Below, piece after piece: positions 7,767 to 16,342 of a stretch of DNA of 22,227 nt; the first letter of the stretch is position 1, and every line of letters begins with the position of its first letter. The position numbers and the translations under genes are program-made. The DNA comes from Fluviibacter sp964387485 (GTDB taxonomy: Bacteria; Pseudomonadota; Gammaproteobacteria; Burkholderiales; Rhodocyclaceae). The notes under the pieces are model-generated. The model was not told the DNA's origin. It saw only the letters and a list, made by a program, of their open reading frames with translations, and did not search any database. The stretch spans positions 1 to 22,227 of the forward strand of contig CAYLWV010000020.1 in the NCBI GenBank assembly GCA_964387485.1. Reading direction: 5' to 3'.

Positions 7767-9164
7767 ATGTCGCGTTTTGCCATTCCCGCACTACCCGCCT
7801 CGATTTTTAAAGCCTACGACATCCGCGGTATCGTGGACGACACCCTGACGCCTGAAGTGGTGCGTGCCGTCGGCCTGGGCCTCGGTACACTGGCACGAGA
7901 AAAAGGCATTAAGGCCATTGCGGTCGGCCGAGATGGTCGTCTCTCGGGGCCGAGCCTGTCGCGTGCCCTGCAGGAAGGCATCATCGCCGCCGGCGTCGAT
8001 GCCATTGACGTCGGCTGTGTGCCGACACCGGTAACTTACTTTGCCGGTTTTCAGCTGGAAACCGCCTCCTGTGTCTCGGTCACGGGCAGCCACAACCCGC
8101 CGGACTACAATGGCCTCAAGATGGTCATCGCCGGCGATACCCTGGCCGGCGATGCGATTCAGGCCTTGAAAAAACGGATTGAAACCGGTGACGTCCACTG
8201 GGCCGATCAACCGGGCCAGATGCGCACGGCCGATGTCAAAGCCGACTATCTGGATCATATTGTCGGCGACGTCAAACTGGCACGTCCGATGACCATTGCC
8301 GTTGATTGCGGCAACGGCGTTGCCGGTGAACTGGCACCGGAACTCTTCCGCCGCATGGGGTGCAAGGTCATCCCCATGTATTGCGAAATCGATGGCACCT
8401 TCCCGAACCATCACCCGGATCCTTCCAAACCTGAAAACCTGGAAGACCTGGTGGCTGAACTGAAAAGGACCGATGCCGAGATCGGCCTGGCCTTTGATGG
8501 TGATGGTGATCGCCTCGGCGTCGTCACCAAGGATGGCGAAGTGATCTTCCCGGATCGTCAGATGATGCTCTTTGCCCGTGACGTCCTGAGCCGCTGTCCT
8601 GGCGCACCCATCATTTTCGACGTGAAATGTTCGCGTCTGCTCGGCGACGAAATCCGCGCTGCTGGAGGCCAACCGCTGATGTGGAAAACCGGCCATGCGC
8701 TGATCAAGGCCAAACTCAAGGAAACCGGTGCCCCGCTGGCCGGCGAGATGAGCGGCCACGTCTTTTTCAAGGAACGCTGGTTTGGTTTTGACGATGGTCT
8801 GTACACCGGTGCCCGCCTGCTGGAAATTCTGTCGCGTTCACCGGATGCCAACCCGGTACTGACCAGTCTGCCCAACAGCCAGAGCACGCCGGAACTGAAT
8901 ATCAGCATGAAGGAAGGCGAACCCCATGCACTGATGGCCGAACTGGCCGTTGCACCGGATTTCCCGGGGGCGCGTGATGTGATCACCATTGATGGGCTGC
9001 GCGTGGAATATGCCGATGGTTTCGGTCTGGCCCGCCCGTCGAACACGACACCGGTGGTGGTGCTGCGTTTTGAGGCGGATAACGAAGCGGCGCTCTCTCG
9101 CATTCAGGCTGAATTCCGCCGGGTGCTCCATCAGGCCCGCCCGGGTCTGCCCCTACCGTTCTAA
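7767..9164 (+). CDS. algC: Phosphomannomutase/phosphoglucomutase (AlgC-like)
   Basis: This enzyme interconverts the 1- and 6-phosphates of mannose and glucose through a bisphosphate intermediate. It supplies GDP-mannose and UDP-glucose or ADP-heptose type precursors for envelope sugars. The 465 residues contain the phosphoserine Ser108 in SVTGSHNPPDYNG, the metal loop DGDGD (D244, D246, D248) and the sugar-binding loop GEMSGHVFFKERWFGFDDG. The C-terminal phosphate-binding loop RPSNTTPVV is also present. Ser108, the loops and the length all fit Pseudomonas aeruginosa AlgC (463 residues, Ser108), so dual specificity is likely but not proven by sequence. It closes the plus-strand run that includes waaF, which fits an envelope role. 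Confidence 0.95.
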   Translation: MSRFAIPALPASIFKAYDIRGIVDDTLTPEVVRAVGLGLGTLAREKGIKAIAVGRDGRLSGPSLSRALQEGIIAAGVDAIDVGCVPTPVTYFAGFQLETASCVSVTGSHNPPDYNGLKMVIAGDTLAGDAIQALKKRIETGDVHWADQPGQMRTADVKADYLDHIVGDVKLARPMTIAVDCGNGVAGELAPELFRRMGCKVIPMYCEIDGTFPNHHPDPSKPENLEDLVAELKRTDAEIGLAFDGDGDRLGVVTKDGEVIFPDRQMMLFARDVLSRCPGAPIIFDVKCSRLLGDEIRAAGGQPLMWKTGHALIKAKLKETGAPLAGEMSGHVFFKERWFGFDDGLYTGARLLEILSRSPDANPVLTSLPNSQSTPELNISMKEGEPHALMAELAVAPDFPGARDVITIDGLRVEYADGFGLARPSNTTPVVVLRFEADNEAALSRIQAEFRRVLHQARPGLPLPF

Positions 9165-9186
9165 CGAAGCAATCGGCCCGGCACCA

Positions 9187-9705
9187 TCACTTAATTACCT
9201 GCTGCCAGGCAGCCAGCTTGTCCTCAAGTGTCAAGCTGGCGTGAGCCGGGCTCGTGGATGGTAGCCGAACCATCCGGAAACGTGGCGCGGCGGGCAAGAC
9301 AGGAAGCACCCACCGCTTGAAGACCTGCTCGGCATGCGCCCCATTGAAGTACACGCGTGTGATCAACGGATGCGCCGCAAAGAATGCCGGAAACTCATTA
9401 ACGACCTGCGTTTCCCGGCGGATATCGGCATCCAGACTACCGGCACGCTCGCAGGATTGCAGCACATCCCACACGGCAACCCCGGCCTGCTGCAAACACG
9501 CAACGCGCTGGATGTAAGGCGTCTGCGCTACATCAAAATCCAGCAAATGCCCCATGATCGGCCAAAACCGGTTCTGCGGATGTGCGTAGTACTGACCGGC
9601 GTTGAGTGACGCCACACCAGGCATGCTGCCGAGAATCAGACAACGGGCATCAGGCCTGGCAATCGGTGGAAAACTCCGGACAATCAGCCCCTGTGCCACG
9701 GACAC
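9187..9705 (-). CDS. DNA-deoxyinosine glycosylase (uracil-DNA glycosylase superfamily, family 6)
   Basis: A 172-residue member of the uracil-DNA glycosylase superfamily of the hypoxanthine-DNA glycosylase type. It would remove deaminated adenine (hypoxanthine) from DNA as the first step of base excision repair. CLILGSMPGVASLNAGQYYAHPQNRFWPIM (residues 22-51, quoted here only by its ends C22 and M51) contains motif 1 with the active-site Asn45 in HPQN. RLPSTSPAHAS near 147-157 is the DNA-intercalation motif. The start is uncertain: the GTG at 9705 is six bases after the preceding stop codon, and I see no clear ribosome binding site. A second GTG at 9699 is in frame. It is the last gene of the alaS run. 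Confidence 0.88.
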   Translation of the reverse strand: MSVAQGLIVRSFPPIARPDARCLILGSMPGVASLNAGQYYAHPQNRFWPIMGHLLDFDVAQTPYIQRVACLQQAGVAVWDVLQSCERAGSLDADIRRETQVVNEFPAFFAAHPLITRVYFNGAHAEQVFKRWVLPVLPAAPRFRMVRLPSTSPAHASLTLEDKLAAWQQVIK

Positions 9706-9711
9706 AGCGCG

Positions 9712-10035
9712 TTATTTGCCGCTCAGACTGCGACGGTTGTAGTCCTTGTCACCCGGCATGATGTAACGGCCGACACCGAACAGGCCTCCCTGCGCCCCTT
9801 CCGGGCGTAGTTTATTTTCAGGGAACTGGTCTGCTACTTTTTTGGCTTCCACGGCTTTGGCGGTATTCACATATTCCCAACGGCCGTTCGGAAACAGCAA
9901 CACATCCTCACCCTTCGCCGTTTTGCCGGCAATGGGTGTGCGATCCGGCGCATCCGCAATATCGGCCAACACCTGCTGGCCACTCAGGGCCAGCAGGCTG
10001 TAAAGCATCCATCGCAGAAGCTGCGCCCGTGTCAT
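9712..10035 (-). CDS. Small secreted protein of unknown function
   Basis: A 107-residue protein I do not recognise. Residues 1-23 look like a Sec signal peptide (TRAQLLRWM then a hydrophobic core LYSLLALSG, with likely cleavage after QQVLA). The mature part has KGEDVLLFPNGRWEYV, a small strand-turn-strand motif seen in many short bacterial exported proteins, followed by a charged segment and a basic end. There are no Cys residues in the mature part. The open frame extends into alaS, but the ATG at 10035 gives the signal peptide at the right place and lies one base after the alaS stop codon. It is therefore almost certainly co-transcribed with alaS and perhaps translationally coupled. Confidence 0.75.
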   Translation of the reverse strand: MTRAQLLRWMLYSLLALSGQQVLADIADAPDRTPIAGKTAKGEDVLLFPNGRWEYVNTAKAVEAKKVADQFPENKLRPEGAQGGLFGVGRYIMPGDKDYNRRSLSGK

Positions 10036-10036
10036 C

Positions 10037-12661
10037 TTAACGCTCGGCAACCCAGGCGTTGACGGATTCCAGGGCACTGGTCAGATTAGCCGGCTGCGTA
10101 CCGCCTGCCTGCGCCATATCCGGACGGCCACCGCCCTTACCACCCACCTGACCCGCGACAAAGTTGACCAGTTCGCCCGCCTTGAAACGCGATGTCAGAT
10201 CGGCGGTGACACCCGCGATCAACGACACTTTATCGCCCTCAGCGACGCCCAGCACAATCACACCCGACTTGAGTTGATCTTTGAGCTGATCCAGCGTTTC
10301 ACGCAGGCCCGAGCCGCTGACGCCTTCCAGTTTGACGGACAGCACGGCAACGCCATTCACCACTTTGGCCTGACCGGCCAGATCCCCGCCCTGAGCAGCC
10401 GCCAGTTTGGATTGAAGGCGACTGATTTCCTTCTCCTGCGCCTTCTGGCCTTCGATCATGGCATTGACGCGAATAGGCAACTCGGCCGGCTTGCACTTCA
10501 CCAGACCCGCGACTTCGTTCAAGGCCTGACGGCGGAACTGAACGGCGGCCAACGCATAATCGCCGGTCAGGGCTTCGAGACGTCGGACACCCGCAGCGAC
10601 ACCGGATTCCGCCAAAATCGTAAACAGACCGATATCACCCGTACGCGCCACGTGGGTACCACCACACAGTTCACGCGAGGTGCCGATATCCAGCACACGC
10701 ACCTTGTCACCGTACTTTTCGCCGAAGAGCATCATCGCGCCCAGCTTCTGCGCATCTTCAATGGCCATTTCGCGGGCTTCGGTCGGCAGATTGCGCATGA
10801 TTTCGCGGTTGACGATGTCTTCCACGGCGCAGATCTGCTCCAGCGTCATCGGTGCGTTATGGGCAAAGTCGAAGCGGGTTTTCTCGGCATCGACCAGCGA
10901 ACCTTTCTGTTGCACATGCTCGCCCAGCACTTCACGCAGGGCTTTATGCATCAGGTGGGTGGCCGAGTGATTACGCATCGTGCGCTCGCGATCCAGCACA
11001 TTGACGCGCGCTTCGACCGTATTACCGACCGTGAGCGACCCCTGGCGCAGCGTGCCGTGATGACCGAACACCTGCGCCTGAATCTTCTGGGTGTCTTCCA
11101 CGAGGAACTCGCCATGCACGGACGTCAGCACACCGTCGTCGCCGACCTGACCACCGGACTCGGCGTAGAACGGCGTTTTATCCAGCACCACCACACCGGT
11201 ATCACCAGCGGCCAGGCTGTTCACCGCCACTCCGTCCTTGTACAGAGCGATGATGTTCGATTCGGTGGCTAGCAGTGCGTAACCTTCAAACTGGGTTGCC
11301 GGGCCTTCATAGGCCAGGGCTGCGGCGGAATGGAACTTACCCGCAGCGCGGGCCTGTTCCCGCTGACGCGTCATGGCCGCATCAAAACCGGCCTCATCCA
11401 CATTCAGCTCGCGCTCACGACAGACATCGGCCGTCAGGTCGAGGGGGAAGCCGTAGGTATCGTGCAGCTTGAAGGCCAGATCACCATCGAGCACGCCATC
11501 GGCCGGCAGGTTGGCTAAAGCACCGTCGAGAATTTCCATGCCGTGGGCGATGGTTTCGAAGAAGCGCTCTTCTTCCAGACGCAGAATGTCGGTGACACGG
11601 GCTTCGGCACGCGTCAGCTCCGGATAGGCATCGCCCATTTCAGCCACAAGGGCAGAGACCAGCGTGTTGAAGAACGGGGTACGGGCACCCAGCTTGTAAC
11701 CATGACGAATGGCGCGGCGGACGATCCGGCGCAGCACATAGCCACGACCTTCGTTACCCGGAATGACACCATCGACAATCAGGAACGCACAGGCGCGGAT
11801 ATGGTCGGCAATCACTTTCAGTGATGCGGTATCAATGGCTGCTTCGCCACCGGCCACATGGACGGCCTTCTGGGCCGCAGCAATCAGATTCTGGAAGAGA
11901 TCGATTTCGTAGTTGCTGTGCACGTGCTGCAGCACGGCGGCAATACGTTCCAGGCCCATGCCGGTATCCACACAGGGACGCGGCAGCGGATGCAGCACGC
12001 CGGCTTCGTCCCGGTTGTACTGCATGAACACCAGGTTCCAGATTTCGATGTAACGATCACCGTCTTCTTCCGGCGACCCCGGCGGACCACCCCAGATATC
12101 GGCACCATGGTCATAGAAAATCTCGGTGCACGGGCCGCACGGGCCGGTATCGGCCATCTGCCAGAAGTTATCCGAGGCGTAACGGGCACCCTTGTTGTCA
12201 CCAATACGGATGATGCGCTCCGCAGGTACCCCAACTTCTTTCGACCAGATGTCGTAGGCTTCGTCATCTTCCTGGTACACCGTGACCCACAGCTTCTCTT
12301 TCGGCAGGCCATAAACGCCGGTCAGCAGCTCCCAGGCGAAGTTAATGGCATCCCGCTTGAAGTAGTCACCGAAGCTGAAGTTACCCAGCATTTCGAAGAA
12401 GGTATGGTGACGCGCCGTATAGCCGACGTTTTCCAGATCGTTATGCTTACCGCCGGCCCGCACACTGCGCTGCGACGAGGTTGCACGCGAGTACGGGCGC
12501 TTGTCCTGCCCCAGAAACACATCCTTGAACTGGACCATGCCCGAGTTGGTGAAAAGCAGGGTCGGGTCATTCCCCGGAACCAGTGAGCTGGAAGGCACAA
12601 TGGTATGGCCTTTGGATTCAAAGAAACGGAGAAACTTGTCCCGGATTTCAGCGCTTTTCAT
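10037..12661 (-). CDS. alaS: Alanyl-tRNA synthetase
   Basis: AlaS charges tRNA(Ala) with alanine and edits mischarged Ser and Gly. The 874 residues match the usual length. In order they show the class II catalytic core (FTNSGMVQFKDVFLG near 33-47, ARHHTFFEMLGNFSFGDYFK near 83-102) and the GNEGRGYVLRRIVRRA motif near 304-319. The editing domain has the zinc ligands HSATH near 566-570 and CGGTH near 664-668. The C-terminal oligomerisation/C-Ala domain is Gly-rich, with GGKGGGRPDMAQAGG. The ATG at 12661 has only a distant AGGA. It is followed one base later by a small secreted protein gene and then a DNA glycosylase. A 73-base gap separates it from the upstream binding-protein gene. Confidence 0.98.
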   Translation of the reverse strand: MKSAEIRDKFLRFFESKGHTIVPSSSLVPGNDPTLLFTNSGMVQFKDVFLGQDKRPYSRATSSQRSVRAGGKHNDLENVGYTARHHTFFEMLGNFSFGDYFKRDAINFAWELLTGVYGLPKEKLWVTVYQEDDEAYDIWSKEVGVPAERIIRIGDNKGARYASDNFWQMADTGPCGPCTEIFYDHGADIWGGPPGSPEEDGDRYIEIWNLVFMQYNRDEAGVLHPLPRPCVDTGMGLERIAAVLQHVHSNYEIDLFQNLIAAAQKAVHVAGGEAAIDTASLKVIADHIRACAFLIVDGVIPGNEGRGYVLRRIVRRAIRHGYKLGARTPFFNTLVSALVAEMGDAYPELTRAEARVTDILRLEEERFFETIAHGMEILDGALANLPADGVLDGDLAFKLHDTYGFPLDLTADVCRERELNVDEAGFDAAMTRQREQARAAGKFHSAAALAYEGPATQFEGYALLATESNIIALYKDGVAVNSLAAGDTGVVVLDKTPFYAESGGQVGDDGVLTSVHGEFLVEDTQKIQAQVFGHHGTLRQGSLTVGNTVEARVNVLDRERTMRNHSATHLMHKALREVLGEHVQQKGSLVDAEKTRFDFAHNAPMTLEQICAVEDIVNREIMRNLPTEAREMAIEDAQKLGAMMLFGEKYGDKVRVLDIGTSRELCGGTHVARTGDIGLFTILAESGVAAGVRRLEALTGDYALAAVQFRRQALNEVAGLVKCKPAELPIRVNAMIEGQKAQEKEISRLQSKLAAAQGGDLAGQAKVVNGVAVLSVKLEGVSGSGLRETLDQLKDQLKSGVIVLGVAEGDKVSLIAGVTADLTSRFKAGELVNFVAGQVGGKGGGRPDMAQAGGTQPANLTSALESVNAWVAER

Positions 12662-12734
12662 AACGGGTGTGTCCTAGTTCTGGTTCTAATGCAGTGGCTG
12701 GTGATCGATGGTGCAGCGTGTCTGAGCCGCCGTA

Positions 12735-14024
12735 TTACTTGCGGGCCTTCTTACCCGAAGCTTTGGTCGGCACCGTCGGCAGCGGGTTGTACACAGCCTG
12801 GCCACGGGCAACCGCGGTATCCAATGCCGTCTTGGCCGACTTCTTACCCATGAACACGGCGTCCATTTCTTCGTTCACGATCTGACGTAGCTGCGGATTG
12901 AACGAGACCCAGCCAACGGTAGCACCCGGCGCACCGGCTTTCATCACATTCGCCAGACCCAGCTCCTGCGACTTCAGCTCGTCACGCAGCAACTTACTCT
13001 GTGCGCCTGCCTGGGCGGCCGGCGTCAGTGGCAGGAAACCGCCCACACGCGAGATCGTCAGCTGGGTTTCCGGAGTCAGCGTGAATTCGAGGAACTTGGC
13101 GGCCGCCTTGTATTCGTCCTTGCTATGGCCCTGGCCAACCCACAGGGCGCCACCGGCAGCCAGTGTATTGAACGGTGCACCGGTGTTGTCATCGATGACG
13201 GGCAGCGACGCCACGCCGAAGTCAAACTTCTTGCTGCTCTGCAGATGCGCCACGATGTCACTGTTGGTCGTGATCATGGCGCACTCGCCATTCACGAAAT
13301 GTGCATCGGCCTCGTTTTCATGACCGTAGCTGGTGAAGTATTCGGTTTTGTACCAGGAGGTCAGTCGGGCCAGGTGACGCACCTGGATCAGCGTATTGAA
13401 TGCCAGCTTGCCATCGGTGCTGACCGTCGGCGAACCGGCCCAAGCCGACACGTTATCAATGTGCACCCAGACCGGCCACGAGGTCGTATAGCTACAGTTG
13501 ATGCGGGCATCGACGATCTTGCCGGTCATATCCTGCATTTCTTCCCAGGTCTTTGGGCCTTTGTTCGGGTCCAGACCGGCCTTCTTGAACAATTCCTTGT
13601 TCCAGAAGAGCAGCGGCGTTGCAAAGGCCACGGGCAGGGCTTGAACCTGGCCATTAATTGTCACGGCATTGCGCAGCGGCTCGGGAATCGATTTGGGGTT
13701 GAATTTGACCTTGTTCTCCGCCAGCAGCTTTTCGGCCGGAACATAGGCATCCGCCTTGGTCAGATATTTGGCCAGATCGGCACGGGTCGCCAGATTCAGT
13801 ACGGCCGGTTTGCCATTCGGCGCACGCTGCACCAGACGGACTTCCACATCCTTGCTGCTGCTGTTAAAACGGCTGACCAGCTCTACCAGCTCGCGCTCGG
13901 TCGGTGCATCCAGCTGATGCGCCAGCGTCAGTTCGGTTTTGGCAAAAGCACCGGCCATCGGAAACAGCAGGGCTAACAGCAGCGAAGAGCGACGGACAAA
14001 GGCGGAGGAAGCAGCCTGCAGCAT
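12735..14024 (-). CDS. Extracellular solute-binding protein of the UgpB (glycerol-3-phosphate) type
   Basis: A periplasmic substrate-binding protein of ABC importers, 429 residues. The signal peptide covers about 1-27 (SSLLLALLFPMAGAFA, cleavage before KTELTL). The family 1 binding fold is clear: LTLAHQLDAPTERELVELVSRFN opens the mature protein, then PVAFATPLLFWNKELFKKAG and PKTWEEMQDMTGKI, then SWPVWVHIDNVSAWAG and FVNGECAMITTNS. These resemble UgpB, so glycerol-3-phosphate or a phosphodiester is a possible ligand, though a sugar cannot be excluded. The leader reads AAAGGATT-ATG-ACC-ATG. AGGA is too close to the first ATG (14030) and well spaced for the second (14024), so I use the second. 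No permease or ATPase genes lie nearby. The C terminus is Lys-rich. Confidence 0.9.
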   Translation of the reverse strand: MLQAASSAFVRRSSLLLALLFPMAGAFAKTELTLAHQLDAPTERELVELVSRFNSSSKDVEVRLVQRAPNGKPAVLNLATRADLAKYLTKADAYVPAEKLLAENKVKFNPKSIPEPLRNAVTINGQVQALPVAFATPLLFWNKELFKKAGLDPNKGPKTWEEMQDMTGKIVDARINCSYTTSWPVWVHIDNVSAWAGSPTVSTDGKLAFNTLIQVRHLARLTSWYKTEYFTSYGHENEADAHFVNGECAMITTNSDIVAHLQSSKKFDFGVASLPVIDDNTGAPFNTLAAGGALWVGQGHSKDEYKAAAKFLEFTLTPETQLTISRVGGFLPLTPAAQAGAQSKLLRDELKSQELGLANVMKAGAPGATVGWVSFNPQLRQIVNEEMDAVFMGKKSAKTALDTAVARGQAVYNPLPTVPTKASGKKARK

Positions 14025-14046
14025 GGTCATAATCCTTTTAATGTGC

Positions 14047-14078
14047 TTTTGGGTGTGACGCGAGCCTCCCACCCAAAA
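14047..14078 (-). promoter_or_regulatory. Inverted repeat in the leader of the binding-protein gene
   Basis: TTTTGGGTG (14047-14055) and CACCCAAAA (14070-14078) form a perfect 9-bp inverted repeat around a 14-base centre. It lies about 23 bases upstream of the binding-protein start, in the divergent gap shared with rhlE. It could be an operator for a dimeric regulator or a hairpin in the 5' leader. There is a T-run on the distal side only, so termination is unlikely. Confidence 0.45.
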
Positions 14079-14150
14079 AAGCTGCGGGCAATCTGCGCCA
14101 AAACCCTGAATTATACGGATTTAAACCCTAAATCTGGCATTTTGGCTGTG

Positions 14151-14156
14151 TATAAT
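14151..14156 (+). promoter_or_regulatory. Perfect -10 hexamer immediately before rhlE
   Basis: TATAAT at 14151-14156, preceded by TGTG, ends six bases before the rhlE ATG at 14163. A start of transcription 6-8 bases downstream would fall on or next to the start codon. No strong -35 is seen; the TGTG may partly substitute as an extended -10. Confidence 0.5.
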
Positions 14157-14162
14157 CGGCGC

Positions 14163-15755
14163 ATGACTGATTTGACTGCGGACATGACACCGCCTACACC
14201 GACTTTCGCCGAATTAGGCCTCGACCCGGCGATTGTACGAGCCATTACCGAAACCGGTTACACGACACCAACACCCATTCAGGCGGCGGCCATTCCTGCA
14301 GTGATGCAGGGGCGGGATCTCAAGGCCTGCGCCCAGACGGGCACCGGCAAAACGGCGGCCTTCAGCCTGCCGCTACTGCAGCGTCTGCTACCGCACGCCA
14401 ACAGCAGTACATCGCCGGCTAAGCACCCGGTCCGCGCGCTGATTCTGACACCCACCCGCGAACTGGCGATCCAAGTCTACGATAACCTCAAAACCTACGG
14501 CAAACACCTGCCCTACCGCATCGCTTGCGTCTACGGCGGCACGGACATCAAGCCGCAGATTGCCGAGCTCAAACTGGGCGTCGAATTTCTCGTCGCCACG
14601 CCGGGCCGCTTCCTTGATCTGGTGGAACAGAAAGCCGTCAGCCTGCACTCGGTACAGGCACTGGTGCTGGACGAAGCTGATCGCATGCTGGACATGGGCT
14701 TTATCCCGGACATCCAGCGCATCATCAATATGCTGCCCAAAACCCGCCAGGGGCTGCTGTTCTCGGCCACCTTCTCGGCCGAAATCCAGAAACTGGCCGA
14801 CACCATGCTGCAACAGCCGGAATTCATTGAGGTGGCCAAACGCAACAGCGTGTCGGACACCATCACCCACCAGGTGCACCCGGTCGCCGAGCACCGCAAG
14901 CTGCCGCTGCTAGTCAACCTGCTGCGCACCGGCCAGCTGACCCAGGTCCTGGTCTTTGTGCGGACCAAACAGGGCTGCAGTCGTCTGGCGCGTGCCCTGA
15001 GCCACGCCGGTATCAAGGCGGACTCGATCCACGGGGACAAATCCCAGTCGGAACGCATGAAGGCACTCAACGCCTTCAAAGACGGCGAAATTCAAACCCT
15101 GGTCGCCACTGACGTGGCCGCCCGCGGTATCGACATCGACGAACTGCCTTTTGTCGTCAATTACGAACTACCGCACACACCGGAAGACTACGTCCATCGC
15201 ATCGGCCGCACCGGCCGTGCCGGCAACCTGGGCAACGCCGTATCGCTGGTCTGTACCGACGAAACCGGCTACCTGGCGGATATTGAAAAGCTCATCAACA
15301 AATCGATCACCCAGAGCATCGTGCCCGGCTTCGAACCGGAAGAGGATTGGGAATATCCCCCCTCCGGCAAGAAGCGCGTGCGCAGCGCCCTGAATACGCA
15401 ACGCCCGCAGGACAAACACGACAAAGGGGATAAGCCACAAGACCGCACCCAACGTACGGGTCGTTCGGATCGCCCCGAACGTCGGGAAGGTGACGCGCGC
15501 CGTGATCGTGAACAGCGCCCAGAACGCGGGGATCGTGACGTCTACAATCGTCGCCGCCCGGCGCCTGGCTATACGCCGCCACGCCTGACCAAAGTGGCCG
15601 CCGATGGTTTTGATTTCACCAAACCCTATGAAGCCGACAGTGCGGCCACACCCACACCAACAACGCTGTCTGGTGCGACAACGCCAGCCCCACGACGCCC
15701 AACTCGCATGGTCGCTGCTCTGCTAGGCGGGTTAAAAAAGAACACGACTGCCTGA
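14163..15755 (+). CDS. rhlE: DEAD-box ATP-dependent RNA helicase RhlE
   Basis: An RNA helicase that unwinds short duplexes in ribosome assembly and RNA decay. From the ATG at 14163 it has 530 residues. The helicase core holds the Q motif GYTTPTPIQ (32-40), motif I AQTGTGKT (57-64), PTRELA (97-102), TPGR (146-149) and DEAD (170-173). SAT near 201, VATDVAARGIDID and HRIGRTGRAG follow. After the core comes a long, low-complexity Arg/Asp/Pro-rich tail (roughly 430-500) and a short ending ALLGGLKKN that recurs in RhlE proteins. The frame stays open further upstream, but homologues start near FAELGL. ATGs at 14163 and 14184 are both possible and neither has a ribosome binding site. It is followed ten bases later by the adenosyltransferase gene. 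Confidence 0.95.
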   Translation: MTDLTADMTPPTPTFAELGLDPAIVRAITETGYTTPTPIQAAAIPAVMQGRDLKACAQTGTGKTAAFSLPLLQRLLPHANSSTSPAKHPVRALILTPTRELAIQVYDNLKTYGKHLPYRIACVYGGTDIKPQIAELKLGVEFLVATPGRFLDLVEQKAVSLHSVQALVLDEADRMLDMGFIPDIQRIINMLPKTRQGLLFSATFSAEIQKLADTMLQQPEFIEVAKRNSVSDTITHQVHPVAEHRKLPLLVNLLRTGQLTQVLVFVRTKQGCSRLARALSHAGIKADSIHGDKSQSERMKALNAFKDGEIQTLVATDVAARGIDIDELPFVVNYELPHTPEDYVHRIGRTGRAGNLGNAVSLVCTDETGYLADIEKLINKSITQSIVPGFEPEEDWEYPPSGKKRVRSALNTQRPQDKHDKGDKPQDRTQRTGRSDRPERREGDARRDREQRPERGDRDVYNRRRPAPGYTPPRLTKVAADGFDFTKPYEADSAATPTPTTLSGATTPAPRRPTRMVAALLGGLKKNTTA

Positions 15756-15765
15756 GGAGATCAGC

Positions 15766-16326
15766 ATGGGTAATCGACTGAGCAAAATCGTCACCCGCAC
15801 GGGCGACGGCGGCACCACCGGTCTGGGCGACGGCTCGCGCGTTGGGAAAGATAGTCCGCGCATTGACACGCTGGGCGAGATCGACGAACTCAACTCGGCC
15901 GTTGGTGTGCTGCTGGCCGAAGACTTTCCGGCCTCCTGCGCCAACATCCGTGATGCGCTGCTGACGGTGCAGAACCATCTCTTCGATCTGGGCGGTGAAA
16001 TCTGTATTCCTGGCCACAAGAGCATTGGCGAAGACCATGTGGCACAGCTAGAAGCCTTAGCCGAGACCTACAACGAACAGCTCACCCCGCTCAAGGAATT
16101 TATCCTGCCCGGCGGCACTCGGGCAGCAGCCCTAGCCCATATGGCACGCACCATCTGCCGTCGTGCCGAACGCTCCATCGTGCACCTGGGTCATAACGAA
16201 GCGGTTTCAGATCATGCCCGTCAGTATCTGAACCGCTTGTCTGATCTGCTGTTCGTGATCGGACGGACGCTCAACAAACTGGGTGGCAATGGCGACATTC
16301 TCTGGCAACACAACCGCGGCCAATAA
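15766..16326 (+). CDS. pduO: Cob(I)alamin adenosyltransferase, PduO type
   Basis: Transfers the adenosyl group of ATP to reduced cobalamin, making coenzyme B12. The 186 residues carry the N-terminal ATP-binding segment TRTGDGGTTGLGDGSR (10-25), the DELNSAVG segment near 40-47, and CRRAERSIVHL plus NRLSDLLFVIGR near the C terminus, which are the PduO-type signatures. Length is typical of a single-domain enzyme. A strong GAGGAG precedes the ATG by about seven bases. The gap of ten bases after rhlE indicates co-transcription. No other cobalamin gene is in the window, so the enzyme that uses the cofactor (a mutase, ribonucleotide reductase or ammonia-lyase) must be elsewhere. Confidence 0.94.
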   Translation: MGNRLSKIVTRTGDGGTTGLGDGSRVGKDSPRIDTLGEIDELNSAVGVLLAEDFPASCANIRDALLTVQNHLFDLGGEICIPGHKSIGEDHVAQLEALAETYNEQLTPLKEFILPGGTRAAALAHMARTICRRAERSIVHLGHNEAVSDHARQYLNRLSDLLFVIGRTLNKLGGNGDILWQHNRGQ

Positions 16327-16342
16327 AACCCTACCGCCCAAC

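Noticed and set aside
7791..8759. Long open frame antisense to the phosphohexomutase gene
   Set aside because: A shadow of the GC-rich coding strand. It shows no recognisable motif, and the sense strand gene is certain.
10274..11272. Long open frame antisense to alaS
   Set aside because: Antisense shadow with biased composition (rich in Gln, His, Arg); alaS is complete and full length on the other strand.
12662..12734. Gap between the binding-protein gene and alaS searched for a T-box-like element, terminator or promoter
   Set aside because: I see no stem with a T-run, no T-box sequence and no convincing -35/-10 pair in these 73 bases.
15420..15560. Arg/Asp-rich repetitive sequence near the end of rhlE, considered as a possible DNA repeat or insertion
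   Set aside because: It stays in frame and is the usual low-complexity basic tail of RhlE helicases.
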